DNA of 47,457 nt from Mycobacterium gordonae (lineage in GTDB: Bacteria; Actinomycetota; Actinomycetes; Mycobacteriales; Mycobacteriaceae). The stretch covers positions 1 to 47,457 of the forward strand of contig NZ_LKTM01000320.1 in NCBI RefSeq assembly GCF_001417955.2, written 5' to 3'. The translations under genes were made by a program, and so were the position numbers. Shown piece after piece: positions 16,730-24,048 of this stretch; the first letter of the stretch is position 1; each line of letters starts with the position of its first letter. The notes beneath the pieces are model-generated. The model was not told where the DNA came from. It searched no databases and saw nothing but the letters and a program-made list of their open reading frames with translations.

Positions 16730-17539
16730 CTAAGCCGACGAGTCGCCGTTCGGCTCGGCTTGTTTCTCCGGGGTTTCCGGCTGCTCCGCACCCTCTGAGG
16801 ACTCCTCGGCGGCCGCCTTGCCGGACTCCCCGTCCTGCAGCAGCGATTCCAGGGTCGCCCGGTTGATCCGGCGGAATGCCCGCCGCGGACGGTTGGCGTC
16901 CAGGATCGCGACTTCCAGACTGGCCACGTCCAGAGAGGGCTGGCCGTTGGTTGCGTTGTCGCTGCTGTTGGCCCGCAACGCGTTGACCGCCACCTTCAAC
17001 GCATCGCCCAGGTCGGCGTTCTCGGTGTAGGACTCCTTGAGCGCGTTGATGATCGGTTCGGTCGTACCACCCATCACCACGTAATGCGGCTCGTCGGCGA
17101 TCGACCCGTCGTAGGTGATCCGGTAGAGCTCAGGGGCTTTCGTCTCGCCGTAGTGCGCCACCTCGGCCACGCACAACTCGACCTCGTACGGTTTGGCCTG
17201 TTCGGTGAAGATGCTGCCCAGCGTCTGCGCGTAAACGTTGGCCAGCTGGCGCCCCGTGACATCGCGGCGGTCATAGGCGTAGCCGCGGGTGTCGGCGAAT
17301 TGGATTCCACCGCGACGCAAGTTGTCGAACTCGTTGAATTTGCCGGCCGCCGCGAACCCCACCCGGTCGTAGAGTTCGCTGATCTTCTGCAGCGACCGCG
17401 ACGGGTTCTCCGCCACGAACAGCACGCCGCCGGAGTAGGCCAGGACGACGACGCTGCGGCCGCGGGCGATGCCTTTCCGCGCGAGCTCGCTGCGCTCGCG
17501 CATCGCCTGCTCAGGCGAGATGAAATACGGGAAGCTCAC
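16730..17539 (-). CDS. prcA: 20S proteasome alpha subunit PrcA
   Basis: A 269-residue alpha-type subunit. It begins MSFPYFISPEQAMRERSELARKGIARG, whose N-terminal segment gates the barrel, and contains the alpha signature regions NPSRSLQKISELYDRVGFAAAGKFNEFDNLRRGGIQFADTRGY (in pieces). Alpha rings cap the PrcB rings and dock Mpa. The C-terminal tail after about 225 is long, acidic and Gln/Pro-rich, making the protein about 20 residues longer than Mtb PrcA (248). The ATG overlaps the prcB stop by 4 bases (ATGA), as expected for stoichiometric synthesis. Confidence 0.97.
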   Translation of the reverse strand: MSFPYFISPEQAMRERSELARKGIARGRSVVVLAYSGGVLFVAENPSRSLQKISELYDRVGFAAAGKFNEFDNLRRGGIQFADTRGYAYDRRDVTGRQLANVYAQTLGSIFTEQAKPYEVELCVAEVAHYGETKAPELYRITYDGSIADEPHYVVMGGTTEPIINALKESYTENADLGDALKVAVNALRANSSDNATNGQPSLDVASLEVAILDANRPRRAFRRINRATLESLLQDGESGKAAAEESSEGAEQPETPEKQAEPNGDSSA

Positions 17540-18396
17540 TTCTCACCGCCGTCAGGGCCGAAAGTGTCTGCGCGCGAACGAGTTTCGATGACGCCCCGGG
17601 CCAGCTCGGCAATGCGCCGCTCCGGGATCTCCATCGCCCCGTCGGCGTCGATGGTGACCGCGGTCGGGTAGATACCGCGAACCAGGTCCGGTCCGCCGGT
17701 GGCGGAGTCGTCGTCGGCGGCGTCATAGAGCGCCTCCACCGCCACACGGAGTGCCGAATCCGCGTCGGACACTTGGGAATACAGCTTCTTGATCGACGAC
17801 TTCGCGAAAATCGACCCCGACCCCACCGACTGATATCCCTCTTCCTCGATGTTCCAGCCGCCTGCGGCGTCGAAGGAGACGATGCGCCCGGCTGATTCGG
17901 CATCGGCGGCGTGGATGTCGTACCCGACCAGCAACGGCAGCGCCACCAGGCCCTGCATCGCGGCCGGCAGATTGCCGCGGACCATGATGGCCAGGCGGTT
18001 CACCTTGCCGGCGAAGGTCAGGGGTACGCCTTCGAGCTTTTCGTAGTGTTCGAGTTCGACGGCGTAGAGCCGGGCGAATTCGACTGCGATCGCCGCGGTG
18101 CCGGCGATGCCCGTGGCGGTGTAGTCGTCGGTGATGTAGACCTTGCGGACATCACGGCCGGCGATCATGTTGCCCTGCGTCGAGCGGCGGTCGCCGGCGA
18201 TCAGGACACCACCGGGATACTTCAGCGCCACAATTGTGGTGCCATGCGGCAACTGGTCACCCACGGTTGCGCTGCTGAGGCTCGCGGGCAGCAGATCAGG
18301 GGCCTGGCGACGCAAGAAGTCAGCGAACGACGACAGGTCTACGGATCCGGGTTGAGCTGAATTGAGGGACAGGCGATCGGGAAACGACCAGGTCAC
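17536..18396 (-). CDS. prcB: 20S proteasome beta subunit PrcB
   Basis: A 286-residue N-terminal-nucleophile hydrolase precursor. The propeptide (1-52) ends at HG, and cleavage exposes the catalytic Thr53 in HGTTIVALKYPGG; Mtb has Thr58 after a 57-residue propeptide. Asp near GDRRST and the Lys in VRKVYITDD complete the active site, and SVGSGSIFAKS is typical of beta subunits. It assembles into the proteolytic rings of the core. The GTG start overlaps the pup stop (GTGA), and the stop overlaps the prcA start, so pup-prcB-prcA are translationally coupled. Confidence 0.97.
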   Translation of the reverse strand: MTWSFPDRLSLNSAQPGSVDLSSFADFLRRQAPDLLPASLSSATVGDQLPHGTTIVALKYPGGVLIAGDRRSTQGNMIAGRDVRKVYITDDYTATGIAGTAAIAVEFARLYAVELEHYEKLEGVPLTFAGKVNRLAIMVRGNLPAAMQGLVALPLLVGYDIHAADAESAGRIVSFDAAGGWNIEEEGYQSVGSGSIFAKSSIKKLYSQVSDADSALRVAVEALYDAADDDSATGGPDLVRGIYPTAVTIDADGAMEIPERRIAELARGVIETRSRADTFGPDGGEK

Positions 18397-18587
18397 TGGC
18401 CGCCCTTTTGGACGTAAGCGCGCACAAAGTCCTCGGCGTTCTCTTCCAGGACATCGTCAATCTCGTCGAGCAGATCGTCGGTCTCCTCGGTCAGCTTCTC
18501 TCGACGCTCCTGGCCTGCTGCCGTCGCACCGGTGATGTCGTCGTCGTCGCCGCCACCGCCACCGCGTTTAGTCTGCTCCTGCGCCAT
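18393..18587 (-). CDS. pup: Prokaryotic ubiquitin-like protein Pup
   Basis: A 64-residue, intrinsically disordered protein tag, the same length as Mtb Pup (Rv2111c). The N-terminus has a Gly/Asp run (GGGGGDDDD), the middle is a Glu-rich helix that binds the Mpa coiled coils (REKLTEETDDLLDEIDDVLEENAEDFVRAYVQKGGQ in parts), and it ends in GGQ. The terminal Gln must be deamidated by Dop before PafA can ligate it. The ATG 18587 has a perfect AGGAGG upstream, so the longer reading frame to 18629 is not used. It lies 93 bases after dop. Confidence 0.98.
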   Translation of the reverse strand: MAQEQTKRGGGGGDDDDITGATAAGQERREKLTEETDDLLDEIDDVLEENAEDFVRAYVQKGGQ

Positions 18588-18592
18588 CGCCG

Positions 18593-18598
18593 CCTCCT
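18593..18598 (-). promoter_or_regulatory. Strong Shine-Dalgarno AGGAGG of pup
   Basis: A perfect AGGAGG ends 6 bases before ATG 18587. It is the strongest ribosome-binding site in the proteasome cluster, in keeping with the need for Pup in excess over its enzymes. Confidence 0.75.
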
Positions 18599-18680
18599 GC
18601 TTCGTCGTGCGCCGCGGGCGTGTGTCCATTCGCCCGATGGCTTTTCTCTACCCTACCGGTCAGCACCGACGTTTCCCGGC

Positions 18681-20177
18681 TCAGCTGGTCAGTTGTTCGA
18701 CCAGTTCGACCGCGCTGTCCACCGAATCGAGCAGCGCGCCGACGTGCGCCTTGCTGCCCCGCAGCGGCTCGAGCGTCGGGATCCGCACCAGCGAGTCGCC
18801 ACCGAGATCGAAAATCACCGAGTCCCAGCTCGCCGCTGCAATGTCGGCCCCGAACCGGCGCAGACATTCGCCCCGGAAGTACGCCCGGGTGTCGGTCGGC
18901 GGATTGTCGACCGCGGCCAGCACCTGAGGCTCGGTAACCAGCCGCTTCATCGAGCCGCGCGCGACCAGCCGGTTGTACAGGCCCTTGTCCAGCCGGACGT
19001 CGGAGTACTGCAGGTCCACCAGGTGCAGGCGGGGGGCAGACCAGTTCAGGTTCTCCCGCTGCCGGAAACCTTCGAGCAGCCGCAGCTTGGCCGGCCAGTC
19101 CAGCAACTCGGCGCACTCCATCGGGTCACGTTCGAGCAGGTCGAGCACCTCGGCCCAGGTCTCCACCACGTGTGACGCGCGCGGGTCCGGGTCCCGGCTG
19201 TCGACCAGCTTGGCCACCCGATCGAGGTAGATCCGTTGCAGCGCAAGCCCGGTCAGTTCCCGGCCGTCGGCCAGCGCCACGGTCTGACGCAGCGACGGGT
19301 CGCGGCTGATCGCGTGCACCGCATGCACCGGGCGCGCCAGCGCCAGGTCGGCCAGATCGATGCCTTCTTCGATCAGGTCGAGAACCAGCGCCGTGGTGCC
19401 CAGCTTGAGGTAGGTCGACGTCTCGGCCAGGTTGGCGTCGCCGATGATGACATGCAGCCGGCGGTACCTGTCGGCGTCGGCGTGCGGTTCGTCACGGGTG
19501 TTGATGATGCCGCGCTTGAGAGTGGTCTCCAGGCCGACCTCGACCTCGATGTAGTCCGAGCGCTGTGAGAGCTGGAAGCCGGCCTCGTCCCCCGATGCGC
19601 CGATGCCTACCCGCCCGGAGCCGGTCACCACCTGCCGGGATACCAGGAAAGGGGTGAGCCCGGCGATGATGGACGAGAACGGCGTCTGCCGCGACATCAG
19701 GTAGTTCTCGTGCGACCCGTAGGACGCGCCCTTGCCGTCGACGTTGTTCTTGTAGAGCTGCAGCTTCGCCGCGCCGGGGACGCTGGCCACGTGCCGGGCA
19801 GCGGCCTCCATCACGCGCTCGCCGGCTTTGTCCCAGATCACCGCATCCATCGGGTCCGTGCACTCGGGCGCGGAATACTCCGGGTGCGCGTGGTCGACGT
19901 ACAGTCGCGCGCCGTTGGTGAGGATCATGTTCGCCGCGCCGACCTCGTCGGCGTCGACGACCGGGGGCGGCCCGGCCGAGCGGCTCAGATCGAAGCCGCG
20001 GGCGTCGCGCAGCGGCGACTCGACCTCGTAGTCCCAGCGGGTCCGCTTGGCGCGCTGGATGCCCGCGGCGGCCGCGTACGCGAGCACTGCTTGTGTCGAA
20101 GTGAGGATCGGGTTGGCCGTCGGGTCCGACGGCGAGGAGATGCCGTACTCGACCTCCGTCCCGATAATCCGTTGCAT
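18681..20177 (-). CDS. dop: Deamidase/depupylase Dop
   Basis: A 498-residue paralogue of PafA. It deamidates the C-terminal Gln of Pup and also removes Pup from substrates. It starts MQRIIGTEVEYGISSP, with the metal-binding Glu8/Glu10 of the fold, and has Asp95 in LYVDHAHPEYS, the residue known as the catalytic nucleophile or base in Dop. The Dop-specific insertion loop (RSAGPPPVVDADEVG, about 66-80) separates it from PafA. It starts the dop-pup-prcB-prcA unit and has a -10 box 7 bases before ATG 20177, so it is probably leaderless. It corresponds to Rv2112c. Confidence 0.97.
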   Translation of the reverse strand: MQRIIGTEVEYGISSPSDPTANPILTSTQAVLAYAAAAGIQRAKRTRWDYEVESPLRDARGFDLSRSAGPPPVVDADEVGAANMILTNGARLYVDHAHPEYSAPECTDPMDAVIWDKAGERVMEAAARHVASVPGAAKLQLYKNNVDGKGASYGSHENYLMSRQTPFSSIIAGLTPFLVSRQVVTGSGRVGIGASGDEAGFQLSQRSDYIEVEVGLETTLKRGIINTRDEPHADADRYRRLHVIIGDANLAETSTYLKLGTTALVLDLIEEGIDLADLALARPVHAVHAISRDPSLRQTVALADGRELTGLALQRIYLDRVAKLVDSRDPDPRASHVVETWAEVLDLLERDPMECAELLDWPAKLRLLEGFRQRENLNWSAPRLHLVDLQYSDVRLDKGLYNRLVARGSMKRLVTEPQVLAAVDNPPTDTRAYFRGECLRRFGADIAAASWDSVIFDLGGDSLVRIPTLEPLRGSKAHVGALLDSVDSAVELVEQLTS

Positions 20178-20184
20178 GAGTTAA

Positions 20185-20190
20185 AGACTA
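20185..20190 (-). promoter_or_regulatory. -10 box TAGTCT, leaderless promoter of dop
   Basis: TAGTCT on the minus strand is followed by 7 bases and the dop ATG (20177). No Shine-Dalgarno is present upstream of that ATG. Confidence 0.45.
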
Positions 20191-20257
20191 CGGTCCCGCT
20201 ACGGCCCCCGATCAGCAGTGGGTGCCTCGCACCGAAATCGACCCGGCCATACCCGGT

Positions 20258-20263
20258 TAATCT
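20258..20263 (+). promoter_or_regulatory. -10 box TAATCT upstream of the Rv2113-like gene
   Basis: TAATCT is followed by 8 bases and ATG 20272. The spacing is at the long end for a leaderless start. It lies in the 94-base region divergent from dop. Confidence 0.4.
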
Positions 20264-20271
20264 GAGCCGCC

Positions 20272-21465
20272 ATGAGCCCTTCACTGCGCTCGCGGACACG
20301 CCGGGCGACGGTCACCGACGACGCTGAGAGTTGGTTTCTGCAGCGCGGTCTGCCCTCGGTCCTGACGACGCGAGGCAGGTGGCGGCGGCTGTGGTCGCGG
20401 TCGGCGCCCGTCCTGGCGGCCTATGCGGGCCTGCACTGCTGGAGCCTGCCAATGTTTTTCCTCACCGACGGCAAGCAGGAGATCGTCATCGAGGGGACTC
20501 CGTCAGCCCATGAGTGGGCGCTACTCGGGCTCATCGGACTGGCACCCGTGGCGATGGCCGCTGCCGGGTGGTCGGTGTCCCGCATCGCCGATCGCCGGTA
20601 CCGTGCGCTGGCGGCGACGGCGGCAGTCACCGTCGTGGGCATCGTCGTCGTCATCGAATCCGGCGCGGCCCATCTTCCGGACACGGTGATCACCGCGGTC
20701 GTCTTCATGGTGTTGACCGGCTGCGGCGTCGGTTCCGTAGTCGGCTGGACGACACGGATGACGCTGTCGCACCTTGCCTCAATCGGCAGCCTCGCGGTCC
20801 GCGCCCTGCCCGTGGTGTTGTTGACGACGCTGGTGTTCTTCAACGGAAACGTCTGGTTGATGTCGGCGACGATCAGCGGCGACCGTCTGGCCTTGGCGGT
20901 GCTCTTCCTCGTCGGCATCGCCGCCGCGTTCGTCGTCTCCGCGACCGCGGAGCGGGTGAGACCGATGCTTCGGTCGTCGGCGGTGGCACCCAAAGACGCT
21001 GAGCGCCTTGCCGGTACGCCCTTCGAGTCAATGGCTGACCCGCCCGGCCGCCCCCCGCTGACCCGGGCCGAGCGCGTCAATGTGATCTTCGTACTTGCTG
21101 CGTCGCAGCTGGCACAGATCGCTGTGGTCGCGGTGCTTACCGCTGGCATCTATGTGCTGCTCGGCCTGATCGTGCTGACGCCCGCCCTGCTCAAAGAGTG
21201 GGCGCACACCACCGACTACGACGCGACCATGCTGGGCCTGACGGTGCCGGTGCCCGGTTCGCTGATCCACCTGTGCCTGTTCCTGGGCGCGCTGACATTC
21301 ATGTACATCAGTGCCCGTGCGGCCGGCGACGACGATTACCGCTCGAATTTCGTCGACCCGCTGATCGACGATCTGCACGCGACGCTGACCGCCCGCAACC
21401 GCTACCGCAACAGGGTGGCAAACCCGCCGGTGACCAGTGTTGACGCCGCTGACCTGGGTGATTAG
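20272..21465 (+). CDS. Polytopic integral membrane protein (Rv2113-like)
   Basis: A 397-residue membrane protein of unknown function. About eight or nine hydrophobic segments are visible, for example near 45-62 (VLAAYAGLHCWSLPMFFL), 83-103, 112-130, 140-160, 175-200 (two Val/Leu-rich), 205-225, 278-310 (a long hydrophobic pair) and 325-345. A cytoplasmic loop with Arg/Pro at about 228-270 splits the protein into two halves. No transporter signature was recognised. It is conserved next to the proteasome genes in Mtb (Rv2113), but no link to proteolysis is proven. Its TAG stop is also the start of the -10 box of the next gene. Confidence 0.8.
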   Translation: MSPSLRSRTRRATVTDDAESWFLQRGLPSVLTTRGRWRRLWSRSAPVLAAYAGLHCWSLPMFFLTDGKQEIVIEGTPSAHEWALLGLIGLAPVAMAAAGWSVSRIADRRYRALAATAAVTVVGIVVVIESGAAHLPDTVITAVVFMVLTGCGVGSVVGWTTRMTLSHLASIGSLAVRALPVVLLTTLVFFNGNVWLMSATISGDRLALAVLFLVGIAAAFVVSATAERVRPMLRSSAVAPKDAERLAGTPFESMADPPGRPPLTRAERVNVIFVLAASQLAQIAVVAVLTAGIYVLLGLIVLTPALLKEWAHTTDYDATMLGLTVPVPGSLIHLCLFLGALTFMYISARAAGDDDYRSNFVDPLIDDLHATLTARNRYRNRVANPPVTSVDAADLGD

Positions 21466-21468
21466 GTT
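21463..21468 (+). promoter_or_regulatory. -10 box TAGGTT, leaderless promoter of the Rv2114-like gene
   Basis: TAGGTT begins with the TAG stop codon of the upstream gene and is followed by 7 bases and GTG 21476. The stop codon thus doubles as the first three bases of a -10 element. Confidence 0.45.
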
Positions 21469-21475
21469 CACCCTG

Positions 21476-22120
21476 GTGTCAGCCCCTCAATCTCCCTCAG
21501 CAGCCCACCAAGATTCGGGCGACCTTTCCGGAAAACGTTACGGCGAAGTGCTTCTCGTAACGCCTGGCGAGGCAGGCCCCCAAGCCACCGTCTACAACAG
21601 TTTTCCGCTCAACGACTGCCCTGCCGAGCTGTGGTCGGCGCTGGATGCCCACGCCATCGCGACCGAGCACGGTGCCGCCACGGCATTGCTCAACGGCCCG
21701 CGCTACTGGCTGATGAACAGCATCGAAAAGACTCAGCAGGGCCCGCAGATCATCAAGAACTTCGGCGGCATCGACATGATTCTGCAGGCCACGGTGCTGC
21801 TGGCCTCTATGAATCCGACGCCCTACAGCGTCAATCAGGTCAGCCGCAACACGGTGTTCGTGTTCGACGCCGGCCAGGAGATCTACGAACTTCAGGACCC
21901 GCACGGGCGGCAGTGGGTCATGCAGACCTGGAGTCAGGTCGTCGACCCCACGCTGTCGCGGGCCGACCTCCCCAAGCTGGGCGACCGGCTCAACCTGCCG
22001 GCGGGATGGACCTACCACTCGCGGGTGCTTCCCGAGACACTGCGCGTGGACACCACCACGCAGGCCGCCGAGGTGCTGCAGGACGACCTGACCAATAGCT
22101 ACTCGCTGATCTCGGCCTGA
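21476..22120 (+). CDS. Conserved hypothetical protein (Rv2114-like)
   Basis: A 214-residue soluble protein without signal peptide or membrane helix. After a Ser/Gln-rich N-terminal 25 residues it has a compact domain with the stretches KRYGEVLLVTPG, TVYNSFPLNDCPAELWSALD, ALLNGPRYWLMNSIEK, and VFVFDAGQEIYELQDPHGRQWVMQTWSQ. The GTG at 21476 is preferred over a longer frame because of the -10 spacing and because the extension would overlap the upstream gene. I do not recognise a characterised family. It converges on the PPE-MPTR gene, 31 bases apart. Confidence 0.75.
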   Translation: MSAPQSPSAAHQDSGDLSGKRYGEVLLVTPGEAGPQATVYNSFPLNDCPAELWSALDAHAIATEHGAATALLNGPRYWLMNSIEKTQQGPQIIKNFGGIDMILQATVLLASMNPTPYSVNQVSRNTVFVFDAGQEIYELQDPHGRQWVMQTWSQVVDPTLSRADLPKLGDRLNLPAGWTYHSRVLPETLRVDTTTQAAEVLQDDLTNSYSLISA

Positions 22121-22151
22121 GCCGCGTCGCCGAGTTAGCTGGATGCGCGAC

Positions 22152-23801
22152 CTAGGCGGATTGCCACAGCCGACCGAGGCTGAAGAAGCCTGCTAATCCG
22201 GTGCCCATATTGGCCAAACCGGAAAGCGACCCGCTGAACAACGGGCTGATGCTCCCCGGGAAAGCATTGTTGAAGAAGCCCGACATCTGTCCGTTAAGAA
22301 CTGTTCCGCCGCTGGCCGTGTTGCCAATGCCCGAGATGATGCCGTTCGTGCCGCTGCCGCCGCTGGCCGTGTTGAAGAAGCCCGATACCGAGGTTCCGAC
22401 GTTATTGAAGCCCGAGCGGGTCAGGCCGGTGTCGGTGATCGCACCAAAACCCGTGTTCACGTCGCCCGAGTTCCACATGCCCGTGTTGACGATGCCGGAG
22501 TTTCCAATCCCCGTATTTGTGAAGCCGGAGTTCCAGAAGCCCGTGTTGTAGCTGGCGGCATTCCCCGCACCCGTGTTCAGCACGCCCGCATTACCGAAAC
22601 CGGTGTTCAGCTCTCCTGCGTTTCCGAAGCCGAAGTTTGCACCTCCCGAATTCCCGATGCCGAAGTTGTCAACGGAGGAATTTCCGAAGCCAATATTGTT
22701 GGGGGCGGGCTCACCGACGAATGCGCCGGTATTGAAAATACCGATGTTGCCGCTGCCGGAGTTGAAGAAGCCGATATTGTTGGTGCCCGAGTTTCCGAAG
22801 CCGATGTTGCCGCTGCCCGAGTTCAGCAAGCCGGCGAGGTTGATGCCCACCTGATTGTCGCCGGTGAGTCCGATTCCGATGTTTCCGTTACCGGTGTTTC
22901 CGAAGCCGAAGTTGTTGTTGCCGGTGTTGCCCGCACCAGTGTTGCCGTTGCCGGCGTTACCGCCGCCCTGATTGAAATTGCCGGCGTTGCCGAAGCCGAC
23001 GTTGTTATTGCCACGGTTGCCCAGGCCCACGTTGCGGCCGGGATCCGAGCCGAGACCGAAATTGCCGAAACCGACGTTCGCGTTGCCACGGTTTCCGGAG
23101 CCGAAGTTGTCGCTGCCGTAGTTTCCGCTGCCGATGTTGTTGTTGCCGAGGTTGCCGCCGCCCAGGTTGGAGCTGCCGGTGTTGCCGTCACCGACGTTGC
23201 CGCTTCCGGTGTTGCCGCCGCCTAGGTTGGCGTTACCGATGTTGCCCAGGCCCAAGTTGGGCAGGGTGTTGAGGAATTGCTGCAGACTGGCCGGTATCGG
23301 GAAGAGTTGAGCGGCTGCCATCGACGCCCCGGCGTGATAGCCCGTCATCGCCGTCACGTCGGCAGCCCACATTTCTTCGTATAGGCCCTCGACTGCCATG
23401 ATCGCCGGTGTGCTGAGACCCAGCCAATTCGATCGGACCAGCTGTACAAACGCGCTGCGGTTGGCCGCCACCTCCAGTGGGTGAACCATTGCAGCGCGTG
23501 CCGTCTCAAACACGCTGGCGACCGTCTCGGCCTGCGCGGCGGCCCCCTGAGCTTGGCCGGAGGCGGCGCTCAAGAATCCCGCATACGGTGCCGCCGCAGC
23601 CGCCATTGCCGCCGCCGCCGGGCCTTGCCACGCCTGACTTACCAGTCCCGAGGTAACCGATGAAAACGACGACGCGGCCGAACCCAATTCCGCCGCCAAC
23701 CCGTTCCAGGCGGCCGCGGCCTCTAGCATCGGCGCCGAACCCGCACCGACATACATTCGCAGAGAATTGATCTCCGGTGGCAAGATCGCGAAATTGGCCA
23801 T
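22152..23801 (-). CDS. PPE family protein, MPTR subfamily
   Basis: A 549-residue PPE-MPTR protein. The PPE motif is at residues 8-10 (ILPPEINS), the WxG position is QAWQGPAAAAM near 56-66, and the helical PPE domain runs to about 178. From about 182 to 510 the protein is a long array of NxGxGNxG-type pentapeptide repeats (for example GNIGSGNYGSDNFGSGN), the major polymorphic tandem repeat class. The last 40 residues are unique and end SLGRLWQSA. It is probably exported by an ESX-5-type system and surface-exposed; specific role unknown. Mtb has no PPE between Rv2114 and mpa, so this is lineage-specific. A GGGAGAA Shine-Dalgarno-like stretch precedes ATG 23801. Confidence 0.93.
   Translation of the reverse strand: MANFAILPPEINSLRMYVGAGSAPMLEAAAAWNGLAAELGSAASSFSSVTSGLVSQAWQGPAAAAMAAAAAPYAGFLSAASGQAQGAAAQAETVASVFETARAAMVHPLEVAANRSAFVQLVRSNWLGLSTPAIMAVEGLYEEMWAADVTAMTGYHAGASMAAAQLFPIPASLQQFLNTLPNLGLGNIGNANLGGGNTGSGNVGDGNTGSSNLGGGNLGNNNIGSGNYGSDNFGSGNRGNANVGFGNFGLGSDPGRNVGLGNRGNNNVGFGNAGNFNQGGGNAGNGNTGAGNTGNNNFGFGNTGNGNIGIGLTGDNQVGINLAGLLNSGSGNIGFGNSGTNNIGFFNSGSGNIGIFNTGAFVGEPAPNNIGFGNSSVDNFGIGNSGGANFGFGNAGELNTGFGNAGVLNTGAGNAASYNTGFWNSGFTNTGIGNSGIVNTGMWNSGDVNTGFGAITDTGLTRSGFNNVGTSVSGFFNTASGGSGTNGIISGIGNTASGGTVLNGQMSGFFNNAFPGSISPLFSGSLSGLANMGTGLAGFFSLGRLWQSA
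22272..23258 (-). repeat. MPTR coding repeat array
   Basis: About 1 kb of imperfect 15-base (five-codon) periodic DNA encodes Asn-x-Gly units at about residues 182-510 of the PPE protein. The third position of each unit varies (Ile, Asn, Phe, Thr, Leu). It is a likely site of recombination and assembly error. Confidence 0.85.
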
Positions 23802-24048
23802 CGTCGTTCTCCCGTCGGTCTTCCCTGGCTAATTCCTCGCCGAAGCGCACCTGATATTACGACCATGGCAGTACTGACGCATCGTTTTGGCCAAGCACAT
23901 GTACGCCCGAAATTATCGTTCGCGTTAAAAATCGCCGAGTTCATCGTCAGCTATTCTCGCCAGCTCGAAAATCGCGGAATCGCAGTCCGATGCGATCGCC
24001 GTTAAACGTTCTTCGTGCTCGTCGCGGCCAGCCGACAGCGACCGCCAA

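Noticed and set aside
22272..23258. CRISPR-like appearance of the regular repeats
   Set aside because: The periodicity is 15 bases, in frame, without spacers, and encodes MPTR peptides; no cas genes are present.
23802..24048. Small gene in the 247-base gap between mpa and the PPE-MPTR gene
   Set aside because: Only short frames without ribosome-binding sites; a GATAAT on the minus strand (23912-23917) may be the PPE promoter, but support is thin.
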